Assembly (NCBI GenBank): GCA_051453625.1 | Contig: JBOZIK010000001.1 | Location: forward strand, 283,028,073 to 283,092,072 | Source: Welwitschia mirabilis | Taxonomy: Eukaryota > Gnetophyta > Gnetopsida > Welwitschiales | DNA length: 64,000 nucleotides | Direction: 5' to 3' | Part shown: piece by piece, positions 41,545-54,920 of the stretch | Numbering within the stretch: position 1 is the stretch's first letter | How the letters are laid out: each line of letters begins with the position of its first letter | Position numbers and translations under genes: made by a program | Notes under the pieces: model-generated | Told to the model about the DNA's origin: nothing | What the model saw: only the letters and a program-made list of their open reading frames with translations | Database searches by the model: none

Positions 41545-44462
41545 ATTATGTGATTTTCTCTCTTAATTGATAATATTTTTCTTATTATTTAATAAAGTAT
41601 AATTATAAATAAGTTTTATGTTATATATTATTTTTTTTCATTATTTTTTTTATCATAATGCATTTCTATATGGTAACATAAAAGTAGATTTATCATATTA
41701 ATGTAATACTATTAATAAAATAACTTTTGTCTAAATCATATATTGTCTAAGTTTGATACTCATAAACTTACTAATACTTATAACTATCCAAGAGAGTCTT
41801 ATAAACGTATTTTGATAAAAGTATTTATAATTAAATTGTATTACATTATTTTAAAGTTCTTATGTGCGATATTATAATATTAAATATATAATAAAAATAA
41901 ATAAGAAGCACACATCCTAGTATGTTAAGCTTAAGATGGAAAATCATGATGCAAATTTAAAAATAATTAATTTTAAAAATGTAGTTATTGAAAACATCAT
42001 CCGGTACTATGCAAATTAGAGGAGGTATTGGAAATTAAAGGTAAACTAAGGTTATTTTAATTAAAATTTTAAATAATGGTTAAAAAAGGATAATTTTAAA
42101 TAGAACATTACAACTATAGGGTCTATGAGGAAACTATTGTACTAATGAACTATAAAATGAGAGAAATAAGTGAGTAAAAATTCTTATATTATGAACATTA
42201 TTTTACAGTTTTATGTGCCATGTTTGTAAACATTAAAAATGTTAAGAGGTTATTAAAGTTATCTTTTCATTTTTTATTATTCAGAAGAGAGACATGCCCA
42301 AAGTAGTAAGAAAAGAGGATAACCATAAAGGCTGAGGAAGTAATTCCCTAAACATCAAAGCACATAGGAGTTTCACATTTAGACATATGTTTTGAAGAAC
42401 TTCTTTCCAAGTGGAGTTTACATAGTATGTAAAAGAATTACATGCTATAAGTTTTAAATTATGTAGATCACAAAACATATAGGATCTCCTTAAGAATTTA
42501 GATATTAAGTTGCTTGTAAATAACATTAATATAACCACTTATAGCTATGTTTCTAATGTGAGTATATAGAAATAAGAGGTTCATAGGATGTTTAGATCAT
42601 TTTAGAATAATTGGCTATTGTTCTATGATGATCTTGATAATTACCATGAAATAAAATTTATACTCGCTAAATTGATCATATAATTCAGTGGTTCTAAGCA
42701 TCCTCAAATTAATTTAAAGTGGATAATTTCCAAAGATAATGTTTTTTTTAATATTTAAAAGTTAATGTCAACTTTCTCAATAAATTATGTACACACATTT
42801 TCTAAAGGACATTAAAATATATACGAACCTTTATTAAGGTATTACTGTAAAAAATACTAGTTAAAAACTATTTTTCTACTTTAATGTTGTGTAGTTTTTA
42901 GTTAGTGATAGATGTTATAAAAGATAAAATCAAATGTTAGTTTACCTAGTTAATTCCAAAATAGGTTCTTATACTAGTTATAAAATCTAATAATTATTAA
43001 CTTATTAGTTTTATTACTCATATAAACTTTATCTGTAGTTTCTAGTTCACCTATTACATAAGATCCCTAGAGAAGTTCTAGTTATTTCTAATTTTAGGAA
43101 GAACATCTCAACGTAGGAGGTTAAACATATTAAAGAACTCATCAAAGGAGAAAAGGAAAAGTTAAAAGCTAAGAAGAATATAGTTGAGCTTAGAGTTGCA
43201 AATTTTATACATTCTTCTACTAAAAAATATCTAAGATATTTTAATTTTTATAATTATGTTGATTTTCTTAATGATAATATTTTTTAATATTTCATATTTC
43301 TTATTTCTCTATGAATTTTATGATTAATAATAAAATTTCTATATAATTTAAAAATTATAAATTCTAGGAATAACTCATATAGGCATATCAAAAATTAAAT
43401 AATGAAAGCTATGATAAGATGAAGGTTGAAGTTATTAGATTTAATTTCAATTGTAAATATAATTTATTTTTAAATTTTATTTTTGAGTTTTAATTCTTAA
43501 TAAAATCTTAAACATGATAGGAAGTTAAAAAAAAAAAACTAACATACATTCTTGTAAAGATAATTCCAATATCATTAAGTTTAAATAGAAAAAATAAGAA
43601 GTTAGGTAAAATCCTAAAAAATGTGATTATTTATTATATAATAAGAGACATTAAAGTACTAAAAAAATAATATTAAATTTATAGGCTCTTCCACAAGTGT
43701 CTTCTAAAATAAAACATCTAAATATAATTTTAGATTTTTAAAACTCAATGGTATGTACTAGTTAAAAGCTTGATAGATGAAAATTTGAAAATAAGAGTCA
43801 TTACATATGGGATAAAGGAAGAAAAAATTAAAGTTATAGATTAAGAAGGTAAATACAAATTGGTCATTTTTACATCTAATTAGAGGTATAAATGAGAAGC
43901 TTGAATTCCTTTAAGAGCATATTTAAAAATATAAAAGAGAATATCTATTTGTTTATATAGGTATAAATCAAAGATCTCAAAAATTATTTCCTGGAGTTAA
44001 AGAAATATTTTCCATTAGAAAAGAGAGAGACTAAAGTTAATAGGGAAGGTAGTTAAGTCCTTTAAGATATAAAATACAATGAGAGAAAAAAATATTATAA
44101 TAATTAATGAATAGGAAGCTACTATAAAAGGAAAAAACTAAGAACATTATAAATTCTATGGAAAAAATAACTAGACAAACTTGTCATGAAATATAATAAT
44201 TGATGTAATGTCTTATTGAAAGAATGCACTGGAGTTTTTCCTAGTTAAACAAGAATATGTATCTTATTATCATTAATGCCTTTTGAAAGCATGTTTTTAT
44301 AATAATCATCTCATAGCTAGAAAGGCTAAATTGATTAATAGGATATAAAATGAATAAGAAACTACATAAATTAAAATAATAAAATATAAATATCCAGAGT
44401 GAAATTAAGTAAGGGATAATCTCAACTTATGGAAGGGACTCTATTAAAATAAAACAAAGCTA

Positions 44463-44626
44463 GATAATATAAGAAAAAACATGATTAAAAGAAGNNNNNN
44501 NNNNNNNNNNNNNNNNNNNNNNNNNNNNNNNNNNNNNNNNNNNNNNNNNNNNNNNNNNNNNNNNNNNNNNNNNNNNNNNNNNNNNNNNNNNNNNGATAAT
44601 ATAAGAAAAAACATGATTAAAAGAAG
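44463..44626 (+). repeat. exact 32-bp repeat on both sides of a 100-N gap
   Basis: Positions 44463-44494 and 44595-44626 are identical and abut the N run on each side. This looks like overlapping contig ends that were not merged. Confidence 0.95.
44495..44594. other. assembly gap (100 N)
   Basis: Conventional 100-N spacer between identical 32-bp ends. Confidence 0.99.
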
Positions 44627-45600
44627 TAGTTACATTAAAAGTAAAAGATATGATCTAAATCCCAAATTATAAAGAAAATTTAAAATAATATTATTTCTTA
44701 AATAAACAAAAATAATATAAAAGTCATGGTTACTTAAATAGAAAGTTATTCTAAGTAAAGACTATATTATGAAAAGAATAATATATATGTTCCTAACATG
44801 ATATCATAATAATAGTGAAAGCTTAATATATGTATTTTGAAAATGTAGTTAAAATGCATATATATGGATACTTATCCCTAATGATCTAATGTATTTAAGT
44901 TTAGAAATTTTAAAAGAGTTATCCATGTAAATGATCTTTCAAGTATTCCTTTTTATAAAATATAGTATGTTAAGAATAAAGTTATTTTTCAATGTTTTCC
45001 CCTTAATTGTACATATTTTCTTCTTGTAAATCCTATGGGAAAATTAATTTAAGTTGCAAAAAGGAAAAATGAGAATTACTCTAAATCATGAACCTATATC
45101 TTATACATTATACTAAGTGGATCAAGATCTTTGAAGAATGATTTTTGAAGGGTCTAGTATTCAGATTAATGTTGGAAGGCTTAATTTATGAGGTTATTTA
45201 AATCCGTCTTTACATAAAAGTGTAAAGTTTGTATTTGGAAAATTTAATTTTTTTCTAAGTTTATAAATCCTAAAACTTTAATAAAACACATCTATTATTT
45301 TTTACTCCTTCCGTAGGAAAAATTTGTTAAATGGTTTTCCCTCTCTTATTTTTTCTTACTAATTGTAGGTTTTAGGTAGCTCCTTGTGCATTTTCATATG
45401 ACATAACAATACCTCTGAAGTTGTTTATCATATTATTTATATAATTTTTATAAAGATTTTTTAAGAGTTACAAATGAACTATCCCTTATGTTTTAAGGAT
45501 TTGAATGCTACAGTTTCTTATTATCTTCAATTTAGAGATGTAATTACAAAGCATTATTAGCATAATCCTAACATCAACATGTTAAAACTCAAAAACCTTG

Positions 45601-46099
45601 NNNNNNNNNNNNNNNNNNNNNNNNNNNNNNNNNNNNNNNNNNNNNNNNNNNNNNNNNNNNNNNNNNNNNNNNNNNNNNNNNNNNNNNNNNNNNNNNNNNN
45701 NNNNNNNNNNNNNNNNNNNNNNNNNNNNNNNNNNNNNNNNNNNNNNNNNNNNNNNNNNNNNNNNNNNNNNNNNNNNNNNNNNNNNNNNNNNNNNNNNNNN
45801 NNNNNNNNNNNNNNNNNNNNNNNNNNNNNNNNNNNNNNNNNNNNNNNNNNNNNNNNNNNNNNNNNNNNNNNNNNNNNNNNNNNNNNNNNNNNNNNNNNNN
45901 NNNNNNNNNNNNNNNNNNNNNNNNNNNNNNNNNNNNNNNNNNNNNNNNNNNNNNNNNNNNNNNNNNNNNNNNNNNNNNNNNNNNNNNNNNNNNNNNNNNN
46001 NNNNNNNNNNNNNNNNNNNNNNNNNNNNNNNNNNNNNNNNNNNNNNNNNNNNNNNNNNNNNNNNNNNNNNNNNNNNNNNNNNNNNNNNNNNNNNNNNNN
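45601..46099. other. assembly gap (499 N)
   Basis: Long frames across this span are artefacts of the N run and are not genes. Confidence 0.99.
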
Positions 46100-47175
46100 T
46101 TGCATCTTACATTTTTACCAAATTCAAGTGCCTCTAGGATTAAAAAAAACTTATCTTTTTATTTTTTTCAATGATATCTCTTTTTTTGGTAATTTTGGAT
46201 GTATATGTTTTAGATTTATATTGATATTTATTATGATTTTCACAAATGTAAAGATTATTTTTAGAAGTATCTTTTTTTATCTAGTATAGCATTCTTCATT
46301 TTATTTTCTAGAATACTAGAGATGTTATGATTTAGAAATTTTCTTTTATATTTAGCTTTGTATTTCTATAAAAGTTTTAAAATTTTAACTATAGAAGCTT
46401 CTATAACTTATTTCATTATCAATGGTGTTTTAAAGTTTACATACTATTACATAAATATTATTGTATGAATATCATGTTTTTGTTAAACTCAAACGTTTTC
46501 AAAATTAGACATCTAATTTTCTTAATTCTTCTTCATATCTTTCGAAGTTGAGTTTTTGGAAAATCATGGTACCATTCTTTACATTTTGTAGAACTTTATT
46601 TTTTTGATATTTTTAATAACTAATTCAAGAAGCCCCTATCAACTTAACCTACAATTTTAATGGGATCTTTTCTTTTTTAGTTCCCTTAAGAAAGCTCCTT
46701 CTTAACTTACATGCTTATGTGATCTAAATAATTCTCCTTTGAAACACCTCCAGTATATTAAGAATAACCTTTTTATTCAAAGTTCATTTGATACTACTAA
46801 CCATGTAATAGAAAGTGTTTATTAAACTAGATAAATTAACATTGAAAAGTTTGGATTTTAAAAATTCCCTTATTAACTCACATGGATATGTGAGTAGGAA
46901 TATTTGTTTTAAGCCCGTATTAGTATTTGATTTATTTATTTATTATTCCATATATTGATTATTAAAAATCCAAATTTAATAAATTACTTATTGGGAAGAT
47001 TTATGCTTCAAATTTAGCATTAAAGGTGAAGTTGAATAGAAATACAAAATTTAAAAAAAAAACAAAATAGAATCAATCTTTACCACAATTTATTATGATG
47101 GCATGAGACTATAATAGTAATTATAGTAATAAATGAATAATATTTTGGAACAATAATAAAACTTTCCTATTAGGA
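46100..47175. other. AT-rich sequence, no gene recognised
   Basis: T-rich on the + strand. It may contain the 3' LTR of the - strand copia remnant to its right. Confidence 0.4.
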
Positions 47176-48520
47176 AATTGTCTATATTTATACATCTAAG
47201 TTTAGGTTTTCTCCCCCAAAGAAAGGTTTTATCTTCATTAGCTAATTATGCTCACTTATACATGTTGAAGTTAATGTTCATTATTATAATTATGATCTTA
47301 TTACTTAAAGATATAAGAAAGAGAATTCAATCCTCAACTTAGGTTGGAAACATCATAATTACAATAAATAGATAATATGATTAACAAACTAATAATAATT
47401 GGAAATAAAGTATTTTTCAAGGAAATAAGGGTTTCCAAAGAAAAATCTCTATCTTTAACAAACATGCGACGTGAGTAATCTTAAATTTTAAATAGTCATT
47501 ATTATAGTATGTTTTTCCTTATTTTATTTAGAGCATTTAATTCTACTTTGCATCATAAGTTTTGAGTTTCTTTTTAAACATTTAAATTTTTTTCTATTTA
47601 TTCTTACTTTATTTCAAATTGGTTCCAGTAGTTCCATTTGTATCATATTACTTTATTGCTTAGTGTTAAGTTGATTAGATTTAATAGACTAATTGGTAAT
47701 AATGACTAAATTTTCACTTTAAAGTCTTACTTACATTCTAGATAATTGATTGTCTTATTACACTTTATTGGTTCATTGTTTAAAGTAATATAGGGCTCTA
47801 CATGATCAATTTTAGTGCGTGTCAGTTTATCCTCATCTACTTAATGAATTACACTTCTTTGTTAAGTGTTTAATTTCATCGCTTTGTTTAGTTTGAATCC
47901 CTTTAAAATCTAACACACTTTATACGTCTTTGACCTTTAAACATGAGTTAAGAAATCATTATGTCTACATCATCCTTATTATAAATGTCTTCAGTGGATT
48001 TCTTCTCTTTAAAATTTAAAACTTAAAAAAATTTCTTTCATCCTTTTTTTTGGCTTCTGATCATTTCATTAGAGTGCAACCACACATTCAACTAGTTGAT
48101 AGAGCTTTTAATGTATAGATTCTTTAATTTATTGTTAATCATAAAATTCAAGGATTTCTTCCCATTTTAAGAAGCAATATATATGTGAAACAATACATAC
48201 AATCTTCACTTTTTTATTTAAGATAATGTGATCATCTTTACATTCTACAAATGTTACATCATGAAAAAAATAATGTGTTATTATTTTGATAAAAATTCTT
48301 TAATACTTGGTGTTCATTCTATGTGAAACACACCTTATTAAACATGTAGTTGATGCTTATTAAAATTTGTGGCAAGATGAATGCCTAACACTGCACTTCA
48401 AACATTTAAAAGTTATCTTATACATGTAGCACATGCTTTCACAAAAAATGAAATGGTTTTATACCTTTTTAAATAGACTATTTAATGTCTAGATAACTAT
48501 ATTCAATTCCTCTTTCTAAA
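47176..48520 (-). mobile_element. copia remnant on the - strand
   Basis: On the - strand, an integrase-tail reading near 48400-48240 (C-V-S-H…FFHDVTFVE, the usual …SRDVTFVE ending) is followed about 1 kb further by a polypurine tract TTTGGGGGAGA (about 47220-47210) and a TATAAATATAGA box (47192-47181) inside a presumed LTR. RT and RNase H are missing or unreadable between them, so this is probably a deleted copy. Confidence 0.45.
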
Positions 48521-51250
48521 AATAGATAGATAACTTTTAACATGTACATATCACCTACATCATCTCAAGAAATATGTAATTCATTCACTTTGCAATATCA
48601 TTATTATACAATGTATTTGAAACTATCATTTGATAATGTACTACTTTCATTTTTAAAAAGGTTTTAAACCTTTTTTAAAGTGTTTTACTTTATCACTAGT
48701 ACATAAAGATTGATCTTGTAATTAACATCCTTTTTCCACTTGATTCTTTCAATATTGAAAAGATTAAAATACTTTTAATTTGAATTAAAAATAAAATATC
48801 CATAATTTCTTGAAATAATTAATAATAATAGAATTAAATAGTACTTACCTATTATATTTTAAGTATCCTTAGTCTACATACATCAAAGTGCAATGGTTCT
48901 AATGCCTTTGTAGCTTTATGATTGTTCTTTTCAGATCATTGTGCTATCACTTACTTAGAATGCAATCCATACACTTCATATTCTCCATCTTTAAATTTTT
49001 AAAAACTCCTTCAAGGTGGAGAATCCTTCTTAATAAGACATATCTAAATCTAGCATGCTAAAGATGAAGAAACTGAAGCTTATTATGGTCATGAAAGATT
49101 ACATTTTAATCATGTTAGGTTAAGTAAATAATTAATCAAAATCAGGTATTATATTTTAGAAATGATAGTGTAGAAACATTAATATAATACATTAATGTAA
49201 TACATTAATGTATATATTTTTGTTTCCATATATAAGATTCATCATTCATGGTTAGTACCTTTTCCAAAGATACTTTTTGTGGAACCTTAACTCATATTTC
49301 TTATAATATAGGGTTTTTACTTGGCTAAAAAAAATTTTCATTTATTTAGTTTTTTGTACTTTTCATTTAACTAGACAATAAGATATCACCTCAAGTTAAC
49401 AAGATATGATAATAGAAAGTTGTGCATGATTTTCATAAATTAGTCATTAAAGGCTTCAAGATGAAAGAAAAATATGATTAAATATATTTAATAATATATA
49501 ACCCTAGAAAAGGAGTAATGAAAGTATAAAAGAAATAATTTTTTAGCTGACCCATAAGATTAATTTTTAAGGGTTAAATTTAGGGTTATTAAGATAAAGA
49601 CGTAGTTTAAATTATTGTTTTCTCAACAAAATAAAATAAACTTAAACAAATTGTCTACCATCACTTTGAAAAAAATAATAGCACTAAAATAAGATAAAAT
49701 TGTATTCCACCTTTCTTCTTTCTAATTTAAGTTTTGGATAGTAATCAAATGATCAGTGAAATTTTACTCGAATTTTAAAGAATCTTATTATAATCTTAGA
49801 GGAAGAGTAAATTTAATATAGATGATATAATTGGTTCANNNNNNNNNNTATCAAGAAAGAGTAGAATTATTATTCTAAACCTACATTTTAAGTGAGACCA
49901 TTACATATGAATGAAATTTAATGTTATATTATCATTGATGAGATTCTATAATTTTTCATCCTTCTAGTTATAGATTAATATCGTTATAAGATAATGTAGA
50001 ACTATGACATTATCTTAAAAATCAAAGTGTAAAGATTTTTAAAGAAACATTCAATAATGAAATTTATTTATACTTTAAATAAAATAAATAGTATCTAAAT
50101 GGGATAAGAAAAACCTTATAAGTTATTATTAAATTATGAGATATTGAATAAATCCTTAATAAATAGTAAACAAAGTAGTGTACTTTTTGGAAATTTTGCA
50201 TCAATAGAACTCAAGTACTACCTTCTTATGGTTAGATATGATTAGGTGTCAAAAAGATCTTCAAAAAATCTTTTGAATTTATCAATGGATTATAAGGTAT
50301 TAAAGAAATCCTTAATAGAGATCTTGATAACTAGTATGATTCTCATAAATGACATGACATAGATGTTATTACTTTAGAATAGAAAACATATCATAGCAAA
50401 TAGCAAAAAGGAAAAATCAAAAGGATCATCCAAAATGAGGTCATATGAACTTTACTTAAGATAAAGTATCACCATAAGTAAGTGACTCATGAAGATAATT
50501 AAAATTAAAAAAGAATAAAAATAAGATGTAATAAAAAGATATGGTAAAAGACATTACATTATTTTAGCATAAAATTCCATATAATAGGAGCCAAAAAGAA
50601 GATTCAAACATAATAGGTAAAAGACATGGCATACAAGTCTGTTTCTGATAATAATATAAAAAATAAATTTAAATCCCTTATGATTATAATAATTAATTCT
50701 TTCATAAGACCTTTTGATTCTATATACTAGCTACATACTTGCCATTTAACTAATAGAATAACATGAATTATGAAAACTCTCTCATCAAAAATGTTCTTTA
50801 CTATTGAATACTATACATTAGATTAGGATATGTCTTCTAGAAAGGAGTTATTCTCTATAATGGAAAATTAGTTTAGCAACATAGTTTGAATGATAAAAAA
50901 GAGTATGTAATTCACAATGGAAATTAGATTAATGTTTCGTTAGCCTTTAAATGAAGTAAAAGAAATTCAATTAAGAGATGTATTTTAAATCCCAGGGTTA
51001 AAGTAAAATTGTCTATTCCTTAATCCACTAATAAGTAAGGAATGCTATGTCTAGGAGACTAAATTAGATATATAAGTAAACATTAAAAAGAATAATGTAT
51101 TGTAACTCATTAGATAGTTACAATATAAGTTGATGTACTTGAATGAAATAACTCTAATAAATCAAGGAAAAAAATTATTATCTGTAACAATTTTGAAGAA
51201 TTATCATACTAGCACATGATCTTGAATATGTCAAATTCATAAAAGATTTT
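48521..51250. other. AT-rich sequence, no gene recognised
   Basis: It includes a tandem palindrome of TACATTAATGTA type at 49188-49213 and 10 N at 49839-49848. No domain was read. Confidence 0.45.
49839..49848. other. assembly gap (10 N)
   Basis: Ten unknown bases. Confidence 0.99.
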
Positions 51251-51259
51251 AAAATATGC

Positions 51260-52100
51260 TCTCTAGCATGCAAATCTTGATTATGTTTCATTAGAAATAA
51301 TCTACAGAAACTAGAGAGTCCTAAAGGGTCTAAAGGTAAAGAGTTTAAAATGCAAATCCTACATTTTAAAAAAGGATTCAAGAAAATCATTTAGGAAGAC
51401 TCATCAAAATTTAAAATTAAAATGAAAATAGTACATTATAATGTTTTTGGATCTATTCTTATTAAGATGTTCATATGAAAATATTTGTTTGTTGATTTCA
51501 TATATGACTACCCCAAGAAGGTGTGTATTAGTTTCTTTAAACATAAGTTTTATATTATTTTTAAACATGCAAATATTTTGTCTTAAATAAAAAGTTTCAA
51601 GATAAAATATTGTACAAAAATAATGAGAATACTTACATCTTTAAGAAATTCTTAAAGAAGCATGAAATACACAACCAAAGACCATTACAATGATACTATA
51701 ATAAAATGTCCTAGCTAAAAGAATGAATTATATGCTTTTAGCTATGGTAAGAGAGGTACTCATTTGGAAAGAAATCCCTATTTATTTATGAATTATGGCA
51801 TTAAATACCTCAATTAATACTAGGATCATATTTCTTAAAAGAGAATAAAGAAACTCAATATATTGTAAACATATTGTGCATATAGTATTTAACATTTTAG
51901 AGCATTTAAATCATGATTTCATTTTTCAATTTATTACATCATGGTAATAAGTTAAAACCTCATGATCAAATATGCATATTTCGTGGGTGTAAAATAAATT
52001 CTAAATGAATATAAGGTCTTTCTTTTAATAAAGGGAAAAAAATAATATTTTCTCAAGATGTCACTTTTGCAAAGTCTAAGTAGAAGCTTATCATTGTGGA
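51260..52100 (+). pseudogene. copia-B integrase, degenerate
   Basis: The reading gives LDYVSLE (pre-integrase H-L-N-Y…L type), MKIVHYNVFGS (LELVHTDVCGP region, catalytic Asp now Asn), KYLFVDFIYDYPKKVCISFF (…YFVTFIDDYSRK.WVYFL) and FKHKF. Later come AKRMNYMLL (ERKNRT-like) and the tail KLKPHDQICIFRGCKINSK, then KGKKIIFSQDVTFAKS at about 52010-52085. The last motif is well preserved. Stops are numerous. Confidence 0.7.
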
Positions 52101-52839
52101 TGATAGGATAAGTATCCATAACATGAGGCATAAAGAAATCCCATTTGGTAAATGTAAAGATAGGATTATAGTATTTATGAAGAAAAAAACATAAGCCACT
52201 TAATTTAATGTTACAACAACAAACTTAATACTTCATCAATTATTGGCTTTATCATTTTTCTACTCTATTTCTTTAAGAAGAATAACATTAAAACTTAGGA
52301 AAACATTAAGAAATCTAGTCCATGCATAAGAATAATAGTTTTATTAGCTTGAACATATGCATTATAAGATATTTATTCAAACATAAAATTTAATTTATTG
52401 GTTAAAATAATAGAATTTCTAAGTATAATGAAGAGTTCATGGAATCCCTATACATAATCTTAAAAGTCATGGATGTTGTAAAGTCCATAATCTTTTGAAG
52501 TATATTAGACTAAATGAAGTTGATAAGCCTAAGCTTATACTAATGGTTCTTTTCATTAATTAATGAAAGAAAATGATGAGGATCCTATAGATATAATATT
52601 CAATTATATTTTAAAACTAAGTTCTCATAGTTAGAATGATTGTCATCAAGGAAAGATAATGAGGAGAATCCTACAAGTGTCTAACTTACTTACAAGGTAA
52701 AATGACATTAAGCATGGATATATAAAATGTGCATAGAGAATTAATCACTAATAATAAAGGTGATAAAAACATTTACTCAACTTACCCCTTAGTAGAAAAT
52801 AGGTAAGAAATAAGTGGTTATTTAAGAAGGAAAAAAAAA

Positions 52840-53180
52840 TAAAAATAGTGCATAAATCAAACATAATAGTTAACAAGAATAAGATGAGATTAATAGTAAA
52901 TTTATTTTTCCATAGAAGTGAGATATTATCTATATAGAACCCTTTTTATCTATAGTTCAATGATAGACCATTTAAATGTAATTCATTTAATAGTTAATAG
53001 GGAATAAAAGTTATATTAGCTTAATGTAAATACTACATTCTTAAATAACAATGTTATAAATGAGACCTATACTAATGAGATACACAACCAAGTCTGAGTA
53101 GAGTTATTAGCACTTAGTGATATAAGTTATTAATTAATTAAATAAAATACAAATTCTTGGTTTATTGAATAGGTATAATT
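52840..53180 (+). pseudogene. copia-B RT, first part, degenerate
   Basis: At 53021-53100 LNVNTTFLNNNVINETYTNE corresponds to the copia motif DVKTAFLNGxLxEEIYMxQ. Weak traces of the preceding RLVAKG region are present from about 52870. Later RT motifs, including YVDD, were not found. Confidence 0.5.
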
Positions 53181-53379
53181 ATAAGTTAAGCTTAAGAGCC
53201 TTTTCACATAGGATGAGATGGATGTCAAGATAGTAGGAGATGAATAATAGACTATTTAAGATGAGTGGGATCTTCTTTCATTGTATAGAGATCTAAGCAC
53301 TAAAGAACAATAATAAACTATATATCAAAATCAAAAGTTGTACTAAATTTAGAAGCACGAAAGGGCTCTTATATATGTA

Positions 53380-53960
53380 AACATTAGTGAAAACTTTAAA
53401 CCTCGTACAAAAATAACTAGCAAAGTTATATGTGGATAAAAAATTAGCTATTCGCATGATAAAAATTCTATTATTTCATGATTATACAAAGTTAATTCAA
53501 ATGAATCTTTACATCATATATAAACTAATTTGAATGGATTGATCACAATGCAACATATTTAAAATTTAAATCATGTTATAAACATTTTGATAAATCTTAT
53601 TCAACTAGTTAATTTTAAATATTTCAATGACTAGATAAATTCAATAGAGCATTCTTCTAGATAGTTCTCTTAGATAGTACCATCTCCACACTCATTAAAA
53701 AACATAAAAGGATGAATGAACATGAACCCAAATAAGGTGCTTTAATTGCTCAAAGGTAAAATTTTTAGAAAAAGAACATAAAAGATAATAAAGAAAGTAT
53801 AATATGTTATTACTACAATAAGCAAGATCATGTAGCAATAAACTTCTTTTAATGAGAAAAGTATCTACGTGATAAAAAATTGAAGACTGTAGGCATGATG
53901 GTAGATATAAGCAAAGAAGAAGAAAGTGATAAAGACATAGCTTTAGGTTTTTAATTATTA
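53380..53960 (+). pseudogene. gag fragment with zinc knuckle
   Basis: At 53805-53846 the reading C-Y-Y-Y-N-K-Q-D-H-V-A-I-N-F has the spacing of a CX2CX4HX4C knuckle, with the second Cys now Tyr and the last now Phe. A Lys-rich stretch precedes it and EEESDKDIALGF follows. Because gag comes before integrase in both families, this belongs to a different element from copia-B just upstream. Confidence 0.5.
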
Positions 53961-53970
53961 GGTTTATCCC

Positions 53971-54094
53971 TTATTGTGATTAGTCCCCATTGTTATGTTA
54001 GTTCATGTTATTGTGATTAGCCCACACTATTATGGTTAGTCCACATTATCATGATTAGTCCACTTTGTAATGCTTAGTTCATATTTATGTGGTG
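53971..54094 (+). repeat. six copies of a ~20-bp repeat
   Basis: Units of the type TTATGATTAGTCCACATTA follow one another with small length changes (15-20 bp). They form a short degenerate tandem array. Confidence 0.8.
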
Positions 54095-54723
54095 AATTTT
54101 ATATGGATTTCTATGCTAGAGGCATGTGGAGTTTTATTAAAGTTTATTGTAATAATGATACAATGGATATGCACAATGCCATGCAAATTTAGTTTGAGTT
54201 GATTATTATTTGCTATTCTATGTCATATGATCCACTTTTTGTGCATCTATTATAAGTATTTATTTTCTTATTTATTTATAGTTTGATTAATGAAAATTAA
54301 GAGATGTAGTTCATTCCGATTATTTGATCTGTCCTTCCTTCTGATGTGTTTCTTATGCTTTGTAATTATTCATTCATCTATTTATACTAGTTAGAGATCT
54401 TTTTTAACATGATCCTAATGTTCATCTTGAAATTCATAAACATTTTTATCATTGCTATAGTTCTTTCACTAAATTTGGATACTTCAAATTCATCTGAATC
54501 TACTCTTTTAGATTTTTAAAATGTATGATAATACTAAAGACCCCTCTCCTATACAATAGGAAAAAAAAGTAATTGAGATCTAAACTATTTCAAATGCATT
54601 CTTTTAATATTTTACATTATACATAGTTACCATATAATAACTAATAATTTATGTTATTTAAATAATTATATTATAATCTGATGATGTCATTTTTAATTTA
54701 TTCAAATCATGTTTCTTTCATCG
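54095..54723. other. AT-rich sequence, no gene recognised
   Basis: Nothing is seen between the two short arrays. Confidence 0.5.
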
Positions 54724-54920
54724 TTAGGATATCAGTCTTTACAAATGGTAACTCTGTGAAAGGATATCAAGCTTGAAATGAAATATCTAGCTTGTGATAG
54801 GATATTAAATCTAAAATGAAATATCAAACTTAAAGTGAGATATTAACTTAAAATAAAATATCAAGCCTGGAATAAGATATCAATCCCATTTAAGATATCA
54901 ATCTCAAGAGATATAAAACC
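54724..54920 (+). repeat. about nine copies of a ~19-bp repeat
   Basis: Units like AAATGAGATATCAAGCTTG repeat with 18-19-bp period from 54757, and one more distant unit lies at 54726. The GATATC core is kept in most copies. Confidence 0.85.

Larger units (their letters stand above)
41544..45600. other. AT-rich sequence with one gap, no gene recognised
   Basis: An open - strand frame of 85 codons (42538-42281) and a + strand patch near 43100-43260 with Lys-rich reading were examined, and neither matches a family I know. The 44495-44594 gap is flanked by an exact repeat (separate entry). Confidence 0.45.
51251..53260 (+). mobile_element. copia-B: Ty1/copia remnant (integrase to RT start)
   Basis: Integrase core, integrase tail and the front of RT occur in copia order on the + strand. 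The LTRs and the rest of RT/RNase H were not found. The remnant appears to be cut near 53260, before a different gag fragment. Confidence 0.6.

Noticed and set aside
42281-42538. 85-codon - strand frame as a possible gene
   Set aside because: No recognisable motif and a length compatible with chance. Left as unassigned.
45557-46289. Frames of 179-236 codons on both strands
   Set aside because: Almost all residues come from the 499-N gap, so there is no evidence for a gene.
51178-51390. 70-codon - strand frame
   Set aside because: It is the shadow of the + strand copia-B integrase reading, which has recognisable motifs.
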